From JBECKQ01 sp040235375 (lineage in GTDB: Bacteria; Planctomycetota; Phycisphaerae; UBA1845), in assembly GCA_040235375.1 (NCBI GenBank), contig JBECKQ010000040.1, forward strand, positions 1 through 10,589: 10,589 nt of DNA, written 5' to 3'. The notes under the pieces are model-generated. The model saw only the letters and a program-made list of their open reading frames with translations, searched no databases and was not told the origin of the DNA. Below, one piece after another: positions 1 through 6,575 of the stretch. Position numbers and translations under genes: made by a program. Numbering within the stretch: position 1 is the first letter of the stretch; each line of letters starts with the position of its first letter.

Positions 1-1025
1 TGCGCCGCGACGATACGCGGCGGCAGGTCGCGGCGCTTGCGATACACGACCGCCTCCAGCGGAATCGTCAGCGCGTCATCCCGGCGGGCCACTTCGATTT
101 CCACGTTGGCCGTCATGCCCGGCTTGATTCGCGGATCTTCGCCCGTGATGAGCACGAGCGTCTCGAACGTGACCACGTCGCGGCCGAGCGGCTTGGTCCC
201 CTTCGTGCCGACGCGCAGCACCTTGCCGGCGATGCTCCTGCGCGTGTCCGATTGCAGGTAAGTCTGGGCGGGTTGCCCCTCCTTCACCAGTGGGGCGTCG
301 CTTTCGCTAACCCGGCAGCGCACCTGCATCTCGCTGAGCTTGCTGATGACCATGATGCGCGTGCCCGGGTTGTTCATCGTGCCCGTCACCACCACTTCGC
401 CCTGTTCCGCCAGGAGCTGGGAGACGACGCCGTCCATCGGCGATCGGATGACGGTCTTCTCCAGATCGTCCCGCGCCGATTGAAGCAGCGCCTCCGACTC
501 CACCAGCTCCTGCCGCCGCATTTCGAGCGCCGCCTTCGCGTTGACCAGAAGCGTGTGGTAGTCGGCAAGCTCCGTCGGAGACGTGGCGTTCTGTTCGCTC
601 AATCGCTCCTGCCGGTCGTAGTCGCGCTCGGCTTTCTTGAGGTTCGCTTCGCCCTGCGTGATCGACGCCTTCAGCTTGGCGACCGTCGCTTCCGCAGACT
701 GCACCCGTGCCCGGTAGTCGGCGTCGTCGAGGCGGCAGAGCAGGTCACCCTCCTTGACCACGTCGCCCTCCTCGACCGGCATTTCCAGGATCTTGGCCAC
801 GATCTCGGAGCTGATGTCCACCTCGGCGCAGGCTTCCACTTCGCCGGGCGCCTGCACGATACGCACGATGTCGCGCTGCTGGGGATGCGTTGTTGTCACC
901 TCGACGTCGAGCTGCGGCGCGACGTTCAGGATGCTCTTGCCGTCTTCACGACGCGTGACCTTGTTCAAAACGAGCATTCCGCCGACAGCCGCCGCGAGGA
1001 TCACGATTCCGATTACTGTTCTCAT
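1..1025 (-). CDS. HlyD/MacA-family periplasmic adaptor (membrane-fusion) protein, C-terminus cut by window edge
   Basis: Reverse-strand frame opening with ATG at 1025-1023 and running to base 1 without a stop, giving 341 residues. Residues 4-20 form one hydrophobic N-terminal anchor, followed by a periplasmic body. Residues 60-100 look like the first half of a lipoyl/barrel-sandwich domain (EVDISSEIVAKIL, then VEEGDVVKEGDLLCRLDD). Residues 101-190 are heptad-rich and probably form the alpha-hairpin coiled coil. Residues 191-212 (TVIRSPMDGVVSQLLAEQGE) are the returning lipoyl half, typical of the family. Residues 225-330 fit the beta-barrel and membrane-proximal domains (PGMTANVEIEV, then IPLEAVV). 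Family members bridge an inner-membrane ABC or RND pump to an outer-membrane channel. The start is supported by GGAGA five bases upstream. It follows the Yip1 gene after 40 bases, so the two are probably co-transcribed. The pump and hence the substrate are not visible. The family call is firm; an ABC (MacAB-like) rather than RND partner is inference. Confidence 0.93.
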   Translation of the reverse strand, partial: MRTVIGIVILAAAVGGMLVLNKVTRREDGKSILNVAPQLDVEVTTTHPQQRDIVRIVQAPGEVEACAEVDISSEIVAKILEMPVEEGDVVKEGDLLCRLDDADYRARVQSAEATVAKLKASITQGEANLKKAERDYDRQERLSEQNATSPTELADYHTLLVNAKAALEMRRQELVESEALLQSARDDLEKTVIRSPMDGVVSQLLAEQGEVVVTGTMNNPGTRIMVISKLSEMQVRCRVSESDAPLVKEGQPAQTYLQSDTRRSIAGKVLRVGTKGTKPLGRDVVTFETLVLITGEDPRIKPGMTANVEIEVARRDDALTIPLEAVVYRKRRDLPPRIVAA

Positions 1026-1030
1026 GACAT

Positions 1031-1035
1031 TCTCC
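1031..1035 (-). promoter_or_regulatory. Ribosome binding site of the adaptor gene
   Basis: GGAGA on the minus strand lies five bases before the ATG at 1025-1023. It is the clearest Shine-Dalgarno sequence in the window and fixes the adaptor start. Another ATG (1030-1028) lies between it and the gene, but closes after two codons (ATG TCA TGA). Confidence 0.7.
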
Positions 1036-1065
1036 ACGGCCGAAGCGCCGCCCGTGCTGCCTGCT

Positions 1066-1899
1066 TTATGACACGGTGACGCCCGGTGTCGGCGACGGCG
1101 CCGACTGCGCGATCGCCGCGGTCAAAAGGCCGGCGCGGACCACGGCCCCCACCAGCCAGCAGCCCCCGCACAAGGCCCACGCCCGCCAACCCGGCAGCTG
1201 CGACGTGACCGTCAGGCCCGCCACAATCGTCAGCCAGAACCAGATTCGAAACGGGTCGAGCGCCGTCAGCAGGCCCCAGGCCGCGGCGAGCGCCCGCGGG
1301 TCGGTCCCTTCCGCGCCCAGCACCGGTCGCAGGAGCATGGCCAGTGACGTCTCGACGTCGAGCGTCTGAAAGTGAACCATCATTCCGAACTGAAACAGCA
1401 GCCGGGCCAGCTCCACAAACGCGGCGAACACGCAGATGTTCATCAACGTGTGCCACTCCGGCTTCCGGCCCGTCAGCGCAACGGCGCCGTACAGGACGGC
1501 CGCAATCACCATGACCGTCGCCAGTATCCGCAGAGGCTCGCTGATGACCACTTGCAGCCGCGACATCAGCCGGTCGAACTCGCCGCGCTTGTACTGCTTT
1601 TCGTACATCTCGCGCAGAGCCGACCGTTCGACCACGTCGAGCTGGGCCTGTTCCAATGCGGCGATTCGTTCAACGGTGCGCTGGTTGACTTGGCGGTCGA
1701 TGAGCCCGGTTTCGACGATCGCATAGCCGATGAGCGTGACGGCCGTCAGGAGAATGAGCAGCGGCCAGCCGTATCGCGGCACGTCCTCCACCCGGGCGAA
1801 GAACCGCCGCGGCGCCGCCAGTGCCAACGGTATGTCACGGACGCCGACGGGTCGCGCGGGAAGGAGGTTGTTCAGTGGTTCGGCCACGACATGCTGCAT
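1066..1899 (-). CDS. Yip1-family multi-spanning membrane protein
   Basis: 277-residue integral membrane protein. Hydrophobic segments lie at about residues 45-62, 123-142, 152-174, 218-234 and 238-263, suggesting five membrane spans. Before the first span is a motif typical of bacterial Yip1/DUF1282-like proteins (ALAAPRRFFARVEDVPRYG, residues 26-44). Between spans one and two is a charged, helical, probably soluble segment of about 60 residues (66-122) with coiled-coil character. The role of bacterial Yip1 proteins is not well defined; they are membrane-embedded and often sit beside exporter genes. Here the adaptor gene follows on the same strand after 40 bases, which suggests an accessory role in that exporter (inference). 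The ATG at 1899 is the first start after an in-frame TGA at 1956-1954; no good Shine-Dalgarno sequence precedes it. The family call rests on topology and the N-terminal motif, not on catalytic residues. Confidence 0.75.
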   Translation of the reverse strand: MQHVVAEPLNNLLPARPVGVRDIPLALAAPRRFFARVEDVPRYGWPLLILLTAVTLIGYAIVETGLIDRQVNQRTVERIAALEQAQLDVVERSALREMYEKQYKRGEFDRLMSRLQVVISEPLRILATVMVIAAVLYGAVALTGRKPEWHTLMNICVFAAFVELARLLFQFGMMVHFQTLDVETSLAMLLRPVLGAEGTDPRALAAAWGLLTALDPFRIWFWLTIVAGLTVTSQLPGWRAWALCGGCWLVGAVVRAGLLTAAIAQSAPSPTPGVTVS

Positions 1900-1981
1900 C
1901 GAGCGGTCGGGCGACTCGCGGCGGAGAGAGCAGTCGCCGGACTTCTGATCGAATCAATCCACAGCCCCGCCGGCGCCGCCG

Positions 1982-1987
1982 ATTATA
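1982..1987 (-). promoter_or_regulatory. Candidate -10 element (TATAAT) for the Yip1-adaptor operon
   Basis: The minus strand reads a perfect TATAAT in a GC-rich region, 82 bases before the Yip1 start codon. No convincing TTGACA-like -35 lies 16-18 bases upstream, so it is either a -10-dominated sigma70 promoter or chance. It is the best candidate for expression of the Yip1/adaptor pair. Confidence 0.4.
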
Positions 1988-2078
1988 AAGCAGCCTGCCG
2001 GCCTCTACCTTCTATTCGCACGCCCACCCAGCGTATTCGACGGGCATGGACAAGTTCTGACACCGCCGGCGGCACGCG

Positions 2079-2097
2079 GGCAGCGTATGCCGCTGCC
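2079..2097. other. GC-rich hairpin in the divergent intergenic region
   Basis: A perfect 7-bp inverted repeat, GGCAGCG and CGCTGCC, separated by TATGC. No T-run follows on either strand, so it does not look like an intrinsic terminator. It lies upstream of the predicted transcripts on both sides, so it could be an operator-like dyad. It may also be chance in a GC-rich sequence. Confidence 0.3.
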
Positions 2098-2139
2098 GTG
2101 GAGAAAGGGGCCGCAGCAGGCGCTTCTGCGGGTGTCATG

Positions 2140-2169
2140 TTGGTTGAAAGAAAGGTGTAGCGCTAAGAT
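2140..2169 (+). promoter_or_regulatory. Weak candidate promoter for the CheB-like gene
   Basis: TTGGTT (2140-2145) and TAAGAT (2164-2169) are separated by 18 bases. Transcription would start near 2176, leaving a leader of only about 14 bases before the ATG at 2190. Both hexamers match the sigma70 consensus imperfectly, so this is tentative. Confidence 0.25.
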
Positions 2170-2189
2170 CAGCGCGAAAGCGAGACCGT

Positions 2190-3203
2190 ATGTCCAATCG
2201 CAACATCGTCGTCATCGGAGCGTCTCTGGGGGGCGTCCAGGCGCTGCGCGAGCTCGTCGGTCATTTGCCCGGCGATCTGCCGGCCGCGGTCTTCATCGTC
2301 CAGCATGTCTCTCCCTCGTCGCCCACCATGTTGCCGAGCATCCTGGCCACACGCAGCGATCTGCCCGTCCGATCCGCGCTGAATGGTGAACCGATCGGCA
2401 CCGGCCACGTCTACATCGCGCCCTCCGACCACCACCTGGTGATGGATGAGCACCACGTGCGCCTGGCGCGCAGTCCGAAGGAGAACGGGGCCCGGCCTTC
2501 GATCGACACGCTGTTTCGTGCCGCGGCCGCCTATCACCGCTCCGCGGTCATCGGCGTCGTGCTGACCGGTCAGTTGCACGACGGCGCCGCCGGCATGGTG
2601 GCAATCAAGCGATGCGGCGGCATTGCCATCGCCCAGGACCCCAGCGACGCGCAGTATCCCAGCATGCCGCTCGAGGCAATTCGGCTCGACGACATCGACC
2701 ACGTGCTGCCGCTCGATCTGATCGCCGGGGCGATTAACCGGCTCACGCGCGAAGAGGCTCCGCCATCGCCGCCGGTGCCGCCCGACGTCATGATGGAAGC
2801 GAAGATCGCCGAGTCAGGTTCTTTCACCATCGACAGGCAGCACCAATTGGGCGCCCCCACGGCCTACTCCTGTCCGGAATGCGGGGGCCCTCTCTGGCAG
2901 GTGCCGGGAGAGCCACGCCGTTTTCGCTGCCACACCGGGCATGCTTTCACCGCTTCCAACCTGCTGAGTCAGCAGTCGGATGAGGTCGAACGCTCCCTGT
3001 GGGGGGCCATCCGGGCCTTGCACGAGCGCGCCAAGCTCCTCATGGACCAGGCCGGCGCTGTGACGTCCCAGAATCGCCGCCGGGCGGACGCCCTTCGCGA
3101 GCAGTCGGAGCAGGCGGCAGAGCAAGCCGCCGTACTGCAGGACCTGATCGCGACCGCCGTCAAAATGGATGACGGACCTGCTGTCGATGAGAAATCTCCG
3201 TAA
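2190..3203 (+). CDS. Stand-alone CheB-type methylesterase domain protein with C-terminal zinc ribbon
   Basis: 337 residues. Residues 5-185 form a CheB catalytic domain: IVVIGASLGG carries the nucleophile Ser12, VQHV carries His39, and LTGQLHDGAAG carries Asp131, matching the Ser-His-Asp triad of CheB. CheB hydrolyses glutamyl methyl esters on chemoreceptors and can deamidate glutamine. Classical CheB has an N-terminal response-regulator receiver domain of about 120 residues; it is absent here, because the ATG lies five residues before the catalytic core and the only upstream in-frame codons end at a TGA (2145-2147). Residues 190-225 are a Pro-rich linker. Residues 226-262 form a probable zinc ribbon (CPEC at 228-231, then CHTGH at 247-251). 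Residues 263-325 are helical and end in a Gln/Ala/Glu-rich stretch. No CheR, CheA or receptor gene is adjacent, so the target is unknown. The triad suggests an active enzyme; control without a receiver domain is unexplained. The gene ends 10 bases from the convergent J-protein gene. Confidence 0.9.
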   Translation: MSNRNIVVIGASLGGVQALRELVGHLPGDLPAAVFIVQHVSPSSPTMLPSILATRSDLPVRSALNGEPIGTGHVYIAPSDHHLVMDEHHVRLARSPKENGARPSIDTLFRAAAAYHRSAVIGVVLTGQLHDGAAGMVAIKRCGGIAIAQDPSDAQYPSMPLEAIRLDDIDHVLPLDLIAGAINRLTREEAPPSPPVPPDVMMEAKIAESGSFTIDRQHQLGAPTAYSCPECGGPLWQVPGEPRRFRCHTGHAFTASNLLSQQSDEVERSLWGAIRALHERAKLLMDQAGAVTSQNRRRADALREQSEQAAEQAAVLQDLIATAVKMDDGPAVDEKSP

Positions 3204-3213
3204 GGGACGCGAT

Positions 3214-3915
3214 TCAGGTTACGCGAAAACGCACCGCCAGATAAACGTTCGCGATGCCCAGCGAGTCGAGCGCCACGCTGACAACATAGTCGTCCGGCAT
3301 ACCGGCCGGAAACGCCACGTCCACGGGGAATTCGCCCGCCAACGCGCCGACTCCGCCGCACTGCCAGCACTCGAACGGTCCCATGCCACCTCGGCCCAGG
3401 CAGACTGGGCACGTGTCCACGGCGGGTACGAACACCCGCACGTGCCCGCCCTCCATCGCCTGCTCCCACGGCACCGGAACCTCGATGATCAACCGCTCGG
3501 CCCGGCTGCTTTTCGGTTGCGCGGCCCCCGTGAAGTTGCTCCAGAGGCGATCGAAGATCTCCTCGAACGACGGACGAAATGTATCGAACGAACGCGTCAG
3601 TGATATGTCTTCAACGTAACGCGAACGCTCCGGAATTAACGGCTCCGGTCGGGATCGACGCGGTCTGACGTGCGCGGAATGAGCCCGTTTTCCCGCAACG
3701 GCCTGCCGCTCGCGCTCGCGCGCCCGGTCGTAGTCCTGCCGCCGGGCCGGGTCGCTCAGGACGCCGTATGCCTCCTGCACATCCAAAAACGGCGCGGAGT
3801 CCTGGCCGTAGTGATCCGGATGCAACTCGAGCGCCTTCTTGCGATACGCCCGCCGGATTTCGTCCGGCGAGGCCTCGATCGCCACGCCCAAAATGATGTA
3901 ATAATCTTTGCTCAT
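3214..3915 (-). CDS. Short J-domain (DnaJ-like) co-chaperone with reduced zinc centre
   Basis: 233 residues. Residues 3-66 are a J domain (DYYIILGV start, RRAYRKKALELHPDHYG with HPD at 32-34, then DVQEAYGVLSDPARRQDYD). HPD is the motif that stimulates the ATPase of Hsp70/DnaK, so the protein should recruit a DnaK partner, which is not encoded nearby. In place of the Gly/Phe linker, residues 64-99 are rich in Arg, Glu and His. Residues 141-232 resemble substrate-binding domain CTD-I, with a short Cys insertion: CPVCLGRG (169-176) and CWQCGGVG (183-190). Canonical DnaJ has four CxxCxGxG motifs, a second CTD, a dimerisation segment and about 370 residues. This protein has two motifs and ends after CTD-I. 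Start and stop are clean, so it looks like a compact design rather than a broken gene. The ATG at 3915 directly precedes the J domain; no strong Shine-Dalgarno sequence is seen. Confidence 0.9.
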   Translation of the reverse strand: MSKDYYIILGVAIEASPDEIRRAYRKKALELHPDHYGQDSAPFLDVQEAYGVLSDPARRQDYDRARERERQAVAGKRAHSAHVRPRRSRPEPLIPERSRYVEDISLTRSFDTFRPSFEEIFDRLWSNFTGAAQPKSSRAERLIIEVPVPWEQAMEGGHVRVFVPAVDTCPVCLGRGGMGPFECWQCGGVGALAGEFPVDVAFPAGMPDDYVVSVALDSLGIANVYLAVRFRVT

Positions 3916-3965
3916 CGTCGTACGCCCGAAATCGACGGCGAGCTCTGGTACCGACCTACCGTAGA

Positions 3966-3995
3966 TTCATATCGTTCTCGGCTGCGTCCGGTCAA
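3966..3995 (-). promoter_or_regulatory. Candidate sigma70-type promoter for the J-protein gene
   Basis: On the minus strand TTGACC (3995-3990) and TATGAA (3971-3966) are separated by 18 bases. The -35 matches five of six consensus positions, the -10 four of six. Transcription would start near 3959, leaving a leader of about 44 bases before the ATG at 3915. The promoter lies downstream of the flavoprotein gene on the same strand, so the J-protein gene probably has its own transcript. Confidence 0.45.
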
Positions 3996-4064
3996 GCAGC
4001 AGCAGCGCTGGTATGGACCCACCGGAACGGGTCGCACCGTCGGACGAAGTCAGGCCGTGGCTTT

Positions 4065-4081
4065 CGCGGCGTCTCGCCGCG
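4065..4081 (-). terminator. Possible hairpin terminator or processing stem after the flavoprotein gene
   Basis: A perfect 7-bp GC-only stem (CGCGGCG, CGCCGCG) with a three-base loop starts about 28 bases beyond the flavoprotein stop codon. The 8-base sequence aggccgtg flanks it as direct repeats (4052-4059 and 4085-4092). No U-tract follows on the minus strand, so it is not a textbook Rho-independent terminator. It may be a stem stabilising the 3' end, or chance in GC-rich sequence. Confidence 0.3.
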
Positions 4082-4108
4082 GCGAGGCCGTGAATTTCCC
4101 GAGCGGGC

Positions 4109-5380
4109 TTAAACCCTGCCCCGGCCCCGCATTTCGCGGGCCAGCCCGCTTGCCGCAACGTGCGCGCTCGACCACGCCCACTGGAAATTGAACCCGCCGA
4201 TCCGGCCGTCCACGTCGAGGATTTCGCCGACGAAGTAAAGGCCCGGACATGTGCGCGACATCATCGTCCGCGGATCGACTTCGCTCAGCGGCACGCCGCC
4301 CGCCGTCACCTCCGCGTGCGAATACCCTCGACTGTCGCGGACCGGCAGCGGCCACTCGACCAGCGCGTGGGCCAGCTTTTGCCGCGACGGCCTCGACAAT
4401 TGCGAAGTCTGCACCGCCGGGAGAATTCCTACATTCTCCAGCAGGGCGGTCGCCACGCGAGCCGGCAGCAGGGCGGCCAGGGCATTGTGCACCTGGGCCC
4501 GCGGATACGCCGCCGCAAGCCCGCGCAGCCGGTCGTCCACGCGACCGAGGTCTTCGCCGGGCAGAAAGTTGACGTATACGGCCACCTCGCGCCCCTCGGC
4601 TCGCGCCCGATGCCAGTGCCGCGAGGCGTCGAGCACCGCAGGACCGCTGACGCCGAAATGCGTCCACAACAGCACCCCGGCTACGCGGATCGGTTTCCAG
4701 CCGGACGCCCGCACGATCAGCTCGACCAGATGCGAAATGCCCGATAGCGGCGAGTGAAATTCCCCATTGAGAATCAGCGCGACCAAGGCCGGCGTTGTCG
4801 GCACCAGCGTGTGGCCGAGCGCCTCCGCCAGACAGTATCCGATCCCGTCGCTTCCCGTCTTCGGCAGCGATCGCCCGCCGGTCGCGAGCACCACGCGCCT
4901 CGCCAGAAATCGCTTAGCGCGGGCGTCGATCTCGAAGTGCTCCGCCTTCCGCCGGATCGCCGCGACGCGATGTTCCGTCAAGATGCGCACGCCGCGCCGC
5001 GATGCCTCCGCCAGCAGCGCATCCAGCACTGTCCGTGCTCGATCCGTTACCGGAAACAGCTTGCCGTTGTCTTCCTCCTCGTACATGTCCACGCCGAGTT
5101 CCCGAAAGAACTCGACAGTTCGCTCCGCAGGAAACTCCCGGAGCACGCGCTTGATGACGTTCGCGCTGCCGCCGCAGAAGTCGTTCGTCGTCACGACGCG
5201 GTTCGTCACGTTGCACCGGCCGCCGCCGGACACGAGGATCTTTGCGCCCAGCCGCCTTGCCCCGTCGAGCAGCAGAACCGAGTGCTTCGGCATCAGCCGC
5301 GCCGCGAAGATTGCGGTCGCCAACCCCGCTGCACCGCCGCCCACGATGATGATATCCGCGTTGACGATCGAACGACTCAC
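4109..5380 (-). CDS. HI0933/YhiN/BaiN-family FAD-dependent flavoprotein (aminoacetone oxidase-like)
   Basis: 423 residues, near the usual length of about 400. Residues 8-40 form the Rossmann dinucleotide-binding fold (DIIIVGGGAAGLATA, then LLLDGARR). The family signature GAKILVSGGGRCNVTN is at 45-60, followed by ATGG (166-169), THFGVSGPAVL (240-250), EVTAGGVPLSEVDPRTM (357-373) and a C-terminal FAD motif, GLYFVGEILDVDGRIGGFN (380-398) with FQWAWSS (399-405). The family is a soluble two-domain FAD oxidoreductase. Members include E. coli YhiN and the clostridial BaiN, for which a bile-acid reductase role was proposed; the physiological substrate of most members is unknown, and nothing here points to bile acids. 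The start is GTG: an in-frame TGA lies two codons upstream (5386-5384) and no ATG precedes the Rossmann fold. The gene is divergent from rsmH across 67 bases. One small variant is SSAHVA where SSG is commoner. Confidence 0.93.
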   Translation of the reverse strand: MSRSIVNADIIIVGGGAAGLATAIFAARLMPKHSVLLLDGARRLGAKILVSGGGRCNVTNRVVTTNDFCGGSANVIKRVLREFPAERTVEFFRELGVDMYEEEDNGKLFPVTDRARTVLDALLAEASRRGVRILTEHRVAAIRRKAEHFEIDARAKRFLARRVVLATGGRSLPKTGSDGIGYCLAEALGHTLVPTTPALVALILNGEFHSPLSGISHLVELIVRASGWKPIRVAGVLLWTHFGVSGPAVLDASRHWHRARAEGREVAVYVNFLPGEDLGRVDDRLRGLAAAYPRAQVHNALAALLPARVATALLENVGILPAVQTSQLSRPSRQKLAHALVEWPLPVRDSRGYSHAEVTAGGVPLSEVDPRTMMSRTCPGLYFVGEILDVDGRIGGFNFQWAWSSAHVAASGLAREMRGRGRV

Positions 5381-5433
5381 GCCTCAACCAGCCGCCGCCT
5401 GCCCGCGCTTCCGTACGTGCTTCACTGGACCGC

Positions 5434-5439
5434 TATAAT
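5434..5439 (+). promoter_or_regulatory. Perfect -10 element (TATAAT) immediately upstream of rsmH
   Basis: TATAAT ends eight bases before the rsmH ATG (5448), so initiation at the usual distance would fall at or within a base or two of the start codon. The mRNA would then be leaderless or nearly so. No good TTGACA-like -35 is visible; TTCCGT at 5409-5414 is a poor match at 19-base spacing. The element also contains the in-frame TAA (5436-5438) that prevents the rsmH frame from starting earlier. Confidence 0.45.
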
Positions 5440-5447
5440 ATCCGTCG

Positions 5448-6575
5448 ATGTGTCCCGATGCATTTTACGGCGAACCTCCGCATGACCGCCCGGCCGATCA
5501 CAAACGCCGCCCGCGATATCCCGGCACCCATCCACGACGTTACGAGCATCGCTACAAGGAGCTGGACCCCGAATCCCATCCCGGCATTCTCGAGCACGTG
5601 CTCGCCCAGGGCCGCACCCCCGCTGGCACCCACGTGCCGGTCATGCTAAGCGAAGTGCTCGATGCCCTTCAGCCTCGCGAAAATGACATCATTATCGATT
5701 GCACGCTCGGTTATGGCGGTCACGCCCACGCCCTGCTCGATCGCCTCGGACCAACCGGCCGCTTGATCGGCCTTGACGTGGACGCCGCCCAACTCGCGCG
5801 AACGGCCGAACGCCTCCGCGCGCCTGTCTACCCGCAAGCTGACGGATCCAATCCTGTCGCGCCGCCGCGAATCCGCCTCCACCGTAGTCATTTCGCGGGC
5901 ATCGGTAAGGTGCTTGCCCGCGAGCAACTCGATGGCTGCGATTGCCTCCTGGCCGATCTCGGCGCGTCGAGCATGCAGGTGGACGACCCCGCCCGCGGTT
6001 TCAGCTACAAGTACGACGCCCCGCTCGACATGCGTATGGATGACCGGCTCGTGCGAACGGCCGCCGACCTGCTCCAGTCCCTCTCCCAGGAAGATCTGTC
6101 CGTCGCCCTTGATACGCTTGCCGATGAGCCCGATCACGAGCGGATCGCCAGCGCGATTGTCGAACGACGGTCCGTCGAGCCAATCACGCGCTGCCGGCAG
6201 CTCACACGCCTGGTGCTCGCCGCCAAAGAACGCGGCTCGCGCCGCCCGACCACTGAAAACGACATAAGCGGCCGGCGTCATCCCGCGGCCCGCGTGTTCC
6301 AGGCTCTTCGCATGATGGTCAACGACGAGCTCAACGGCCTCGAGCAGCTCCTCCGCGCCGCTCCGTACTGCCTCCGGCCGGGCGGCAGGGTTTGCGTCAT
6401 CAGCTTTCACAGCGGAGAACACGAGCGCGTGGAACGCGCGTTTGCCAACGGAGTGCGCGGCGACCTCTACGGCACGACAGCGTCTGAGGCGATTCTTCCC
6501 ACTGCGCAAGAGCGATACGACAACGCGCGAAGCCGCTCGGCGCAGCTTCGCTGGGCGATACGTGCCGTGTCCTGA
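5448..6575 (+). CDS. rsmH: RsmH, 16S rRNA (cytosine-1402-N4)-methyltransferase, with N-terminal extension
   Basis: 375 residues, against about 310 in E. coli. RsmH (MraW) transfers a methyl group from S-adenosylmethionine to N4 of C1402 in the 16S rRNA P-site region, in the cytoplasm. Recognition motifs in order: HVPVML (62-67), the SAM loop DCTLGYGGH (84-92), LIGLDVD (106-112), DLGASSMQVD (170-179), RGFSY (183-187), PLDMRMD (192-198), HPAARVFQALRMMVNDEL (278-295), VISFHSGEHERVE (317-329) and a C-terminal NARSRSAQLR (359-368). ISFHSLED in many homologues reads ISFHSGEH here. The extra length is a basic N-terminal segment (about residues 1-60, with RRPRYPGTHPRRYEHRYKEL) and a loop near 126-142. 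An in-frame TAA at 5436-5438 fixes ATG 5448 as the first start. The gene stands alone: no mraZ, ftsL, ftsI or mur genes are beside it, consistent with a dispersed division cluster in planctomycetes. It ends 28 bases from the convergent large gene. Confidence 0.96.
   Translation: MCPDAFYGEPPHDRPADHKRRPRYPGTHPRRYEHRYKELDPESHPGILEHVLAQGRTPAGTHVPVMLSEVLDALQPRENDIIIDCTLGYGGHAHALLDRLGPTGRLIGLDVDAAQLARTAERLRAPVYPQADGSNPVAPPRIRLHRSHFAGIGKVLAREQLDGCDCLLADLGASSMQVDDPARGFSYKYDAPLDMRMDDRLVRTAADLLQSLSQEDLSVALDTLADEPDHERIASAIVERRSVEPITRCRQLTRLVLAAKERGSRRPTTENDISGRRHPAARVFQALRMMVNDELNGLEQLLRAAPYCLRPGGRVCVISFHSGEHERVERAFANGVRGDLYGTTASEAILPTAQERYDNARSRSAQLRWAIRAVS

Larger units (their letters stand above)
1900..2189. 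other. Divergent intergenic region between the Yip1 operon and the CheB-like gene
   Basis: About 290 bases with no supportable gene. It holds a perfect -10 hexamer facing the Yip1 gene, a weaker promoter-like pair facing the CheB-like gene, and a GC-rich hairpin at 2079-2097. A 5' leader of about 75 bases would be expected for the Yip1 transcript. Open frames through the region continue shadow frames of the neighbouring gene. No tRNA or riboswitch fold was recognised. Confidence 0.6.

Noticed and set aside
1023..1030. Two-codon upstream ORF (ATG TCA TGA) overlapping the adaptor start
   Set aside because: It could in principle act in translational coupling, but such a short match is expected by chance and nothing else supports it.
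252..1079. Long plus-strand open frame (275 codons) opposite the adaptor gene
   Set aside because: It is antisense to a gene with clear HlyD motifs. Its translation is rich in Arg, His and Leu with no recognisable domain, as expected of shadow frames in GC-rich DNA.
1955..1963. DnaA-box-like CAATCCACA
   Set aside because: A single imperfect match (7 of 9) with no cluster or AT-rich element; not evidence of an origin.
1372..2160. Plus-strand open frame of 262 codons across the Yip1 gene and intergenic region
   Set aside because: Most of it is antisense to the Yip1 coding sequence. The composition is that of a shadow frame and no domain is visible.
3204..3213. Terminator in the 10-base gap between the convergent CheB-like and J-protein genes
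   Set aside because: No stable stem or T-run is visible in or around the gap.
5646..6509. 287-codon minus-strand frame opposite rsmH
   Set aside because: RsmH carries all family motifs on the other strand. The antisense product has no recognisable features.
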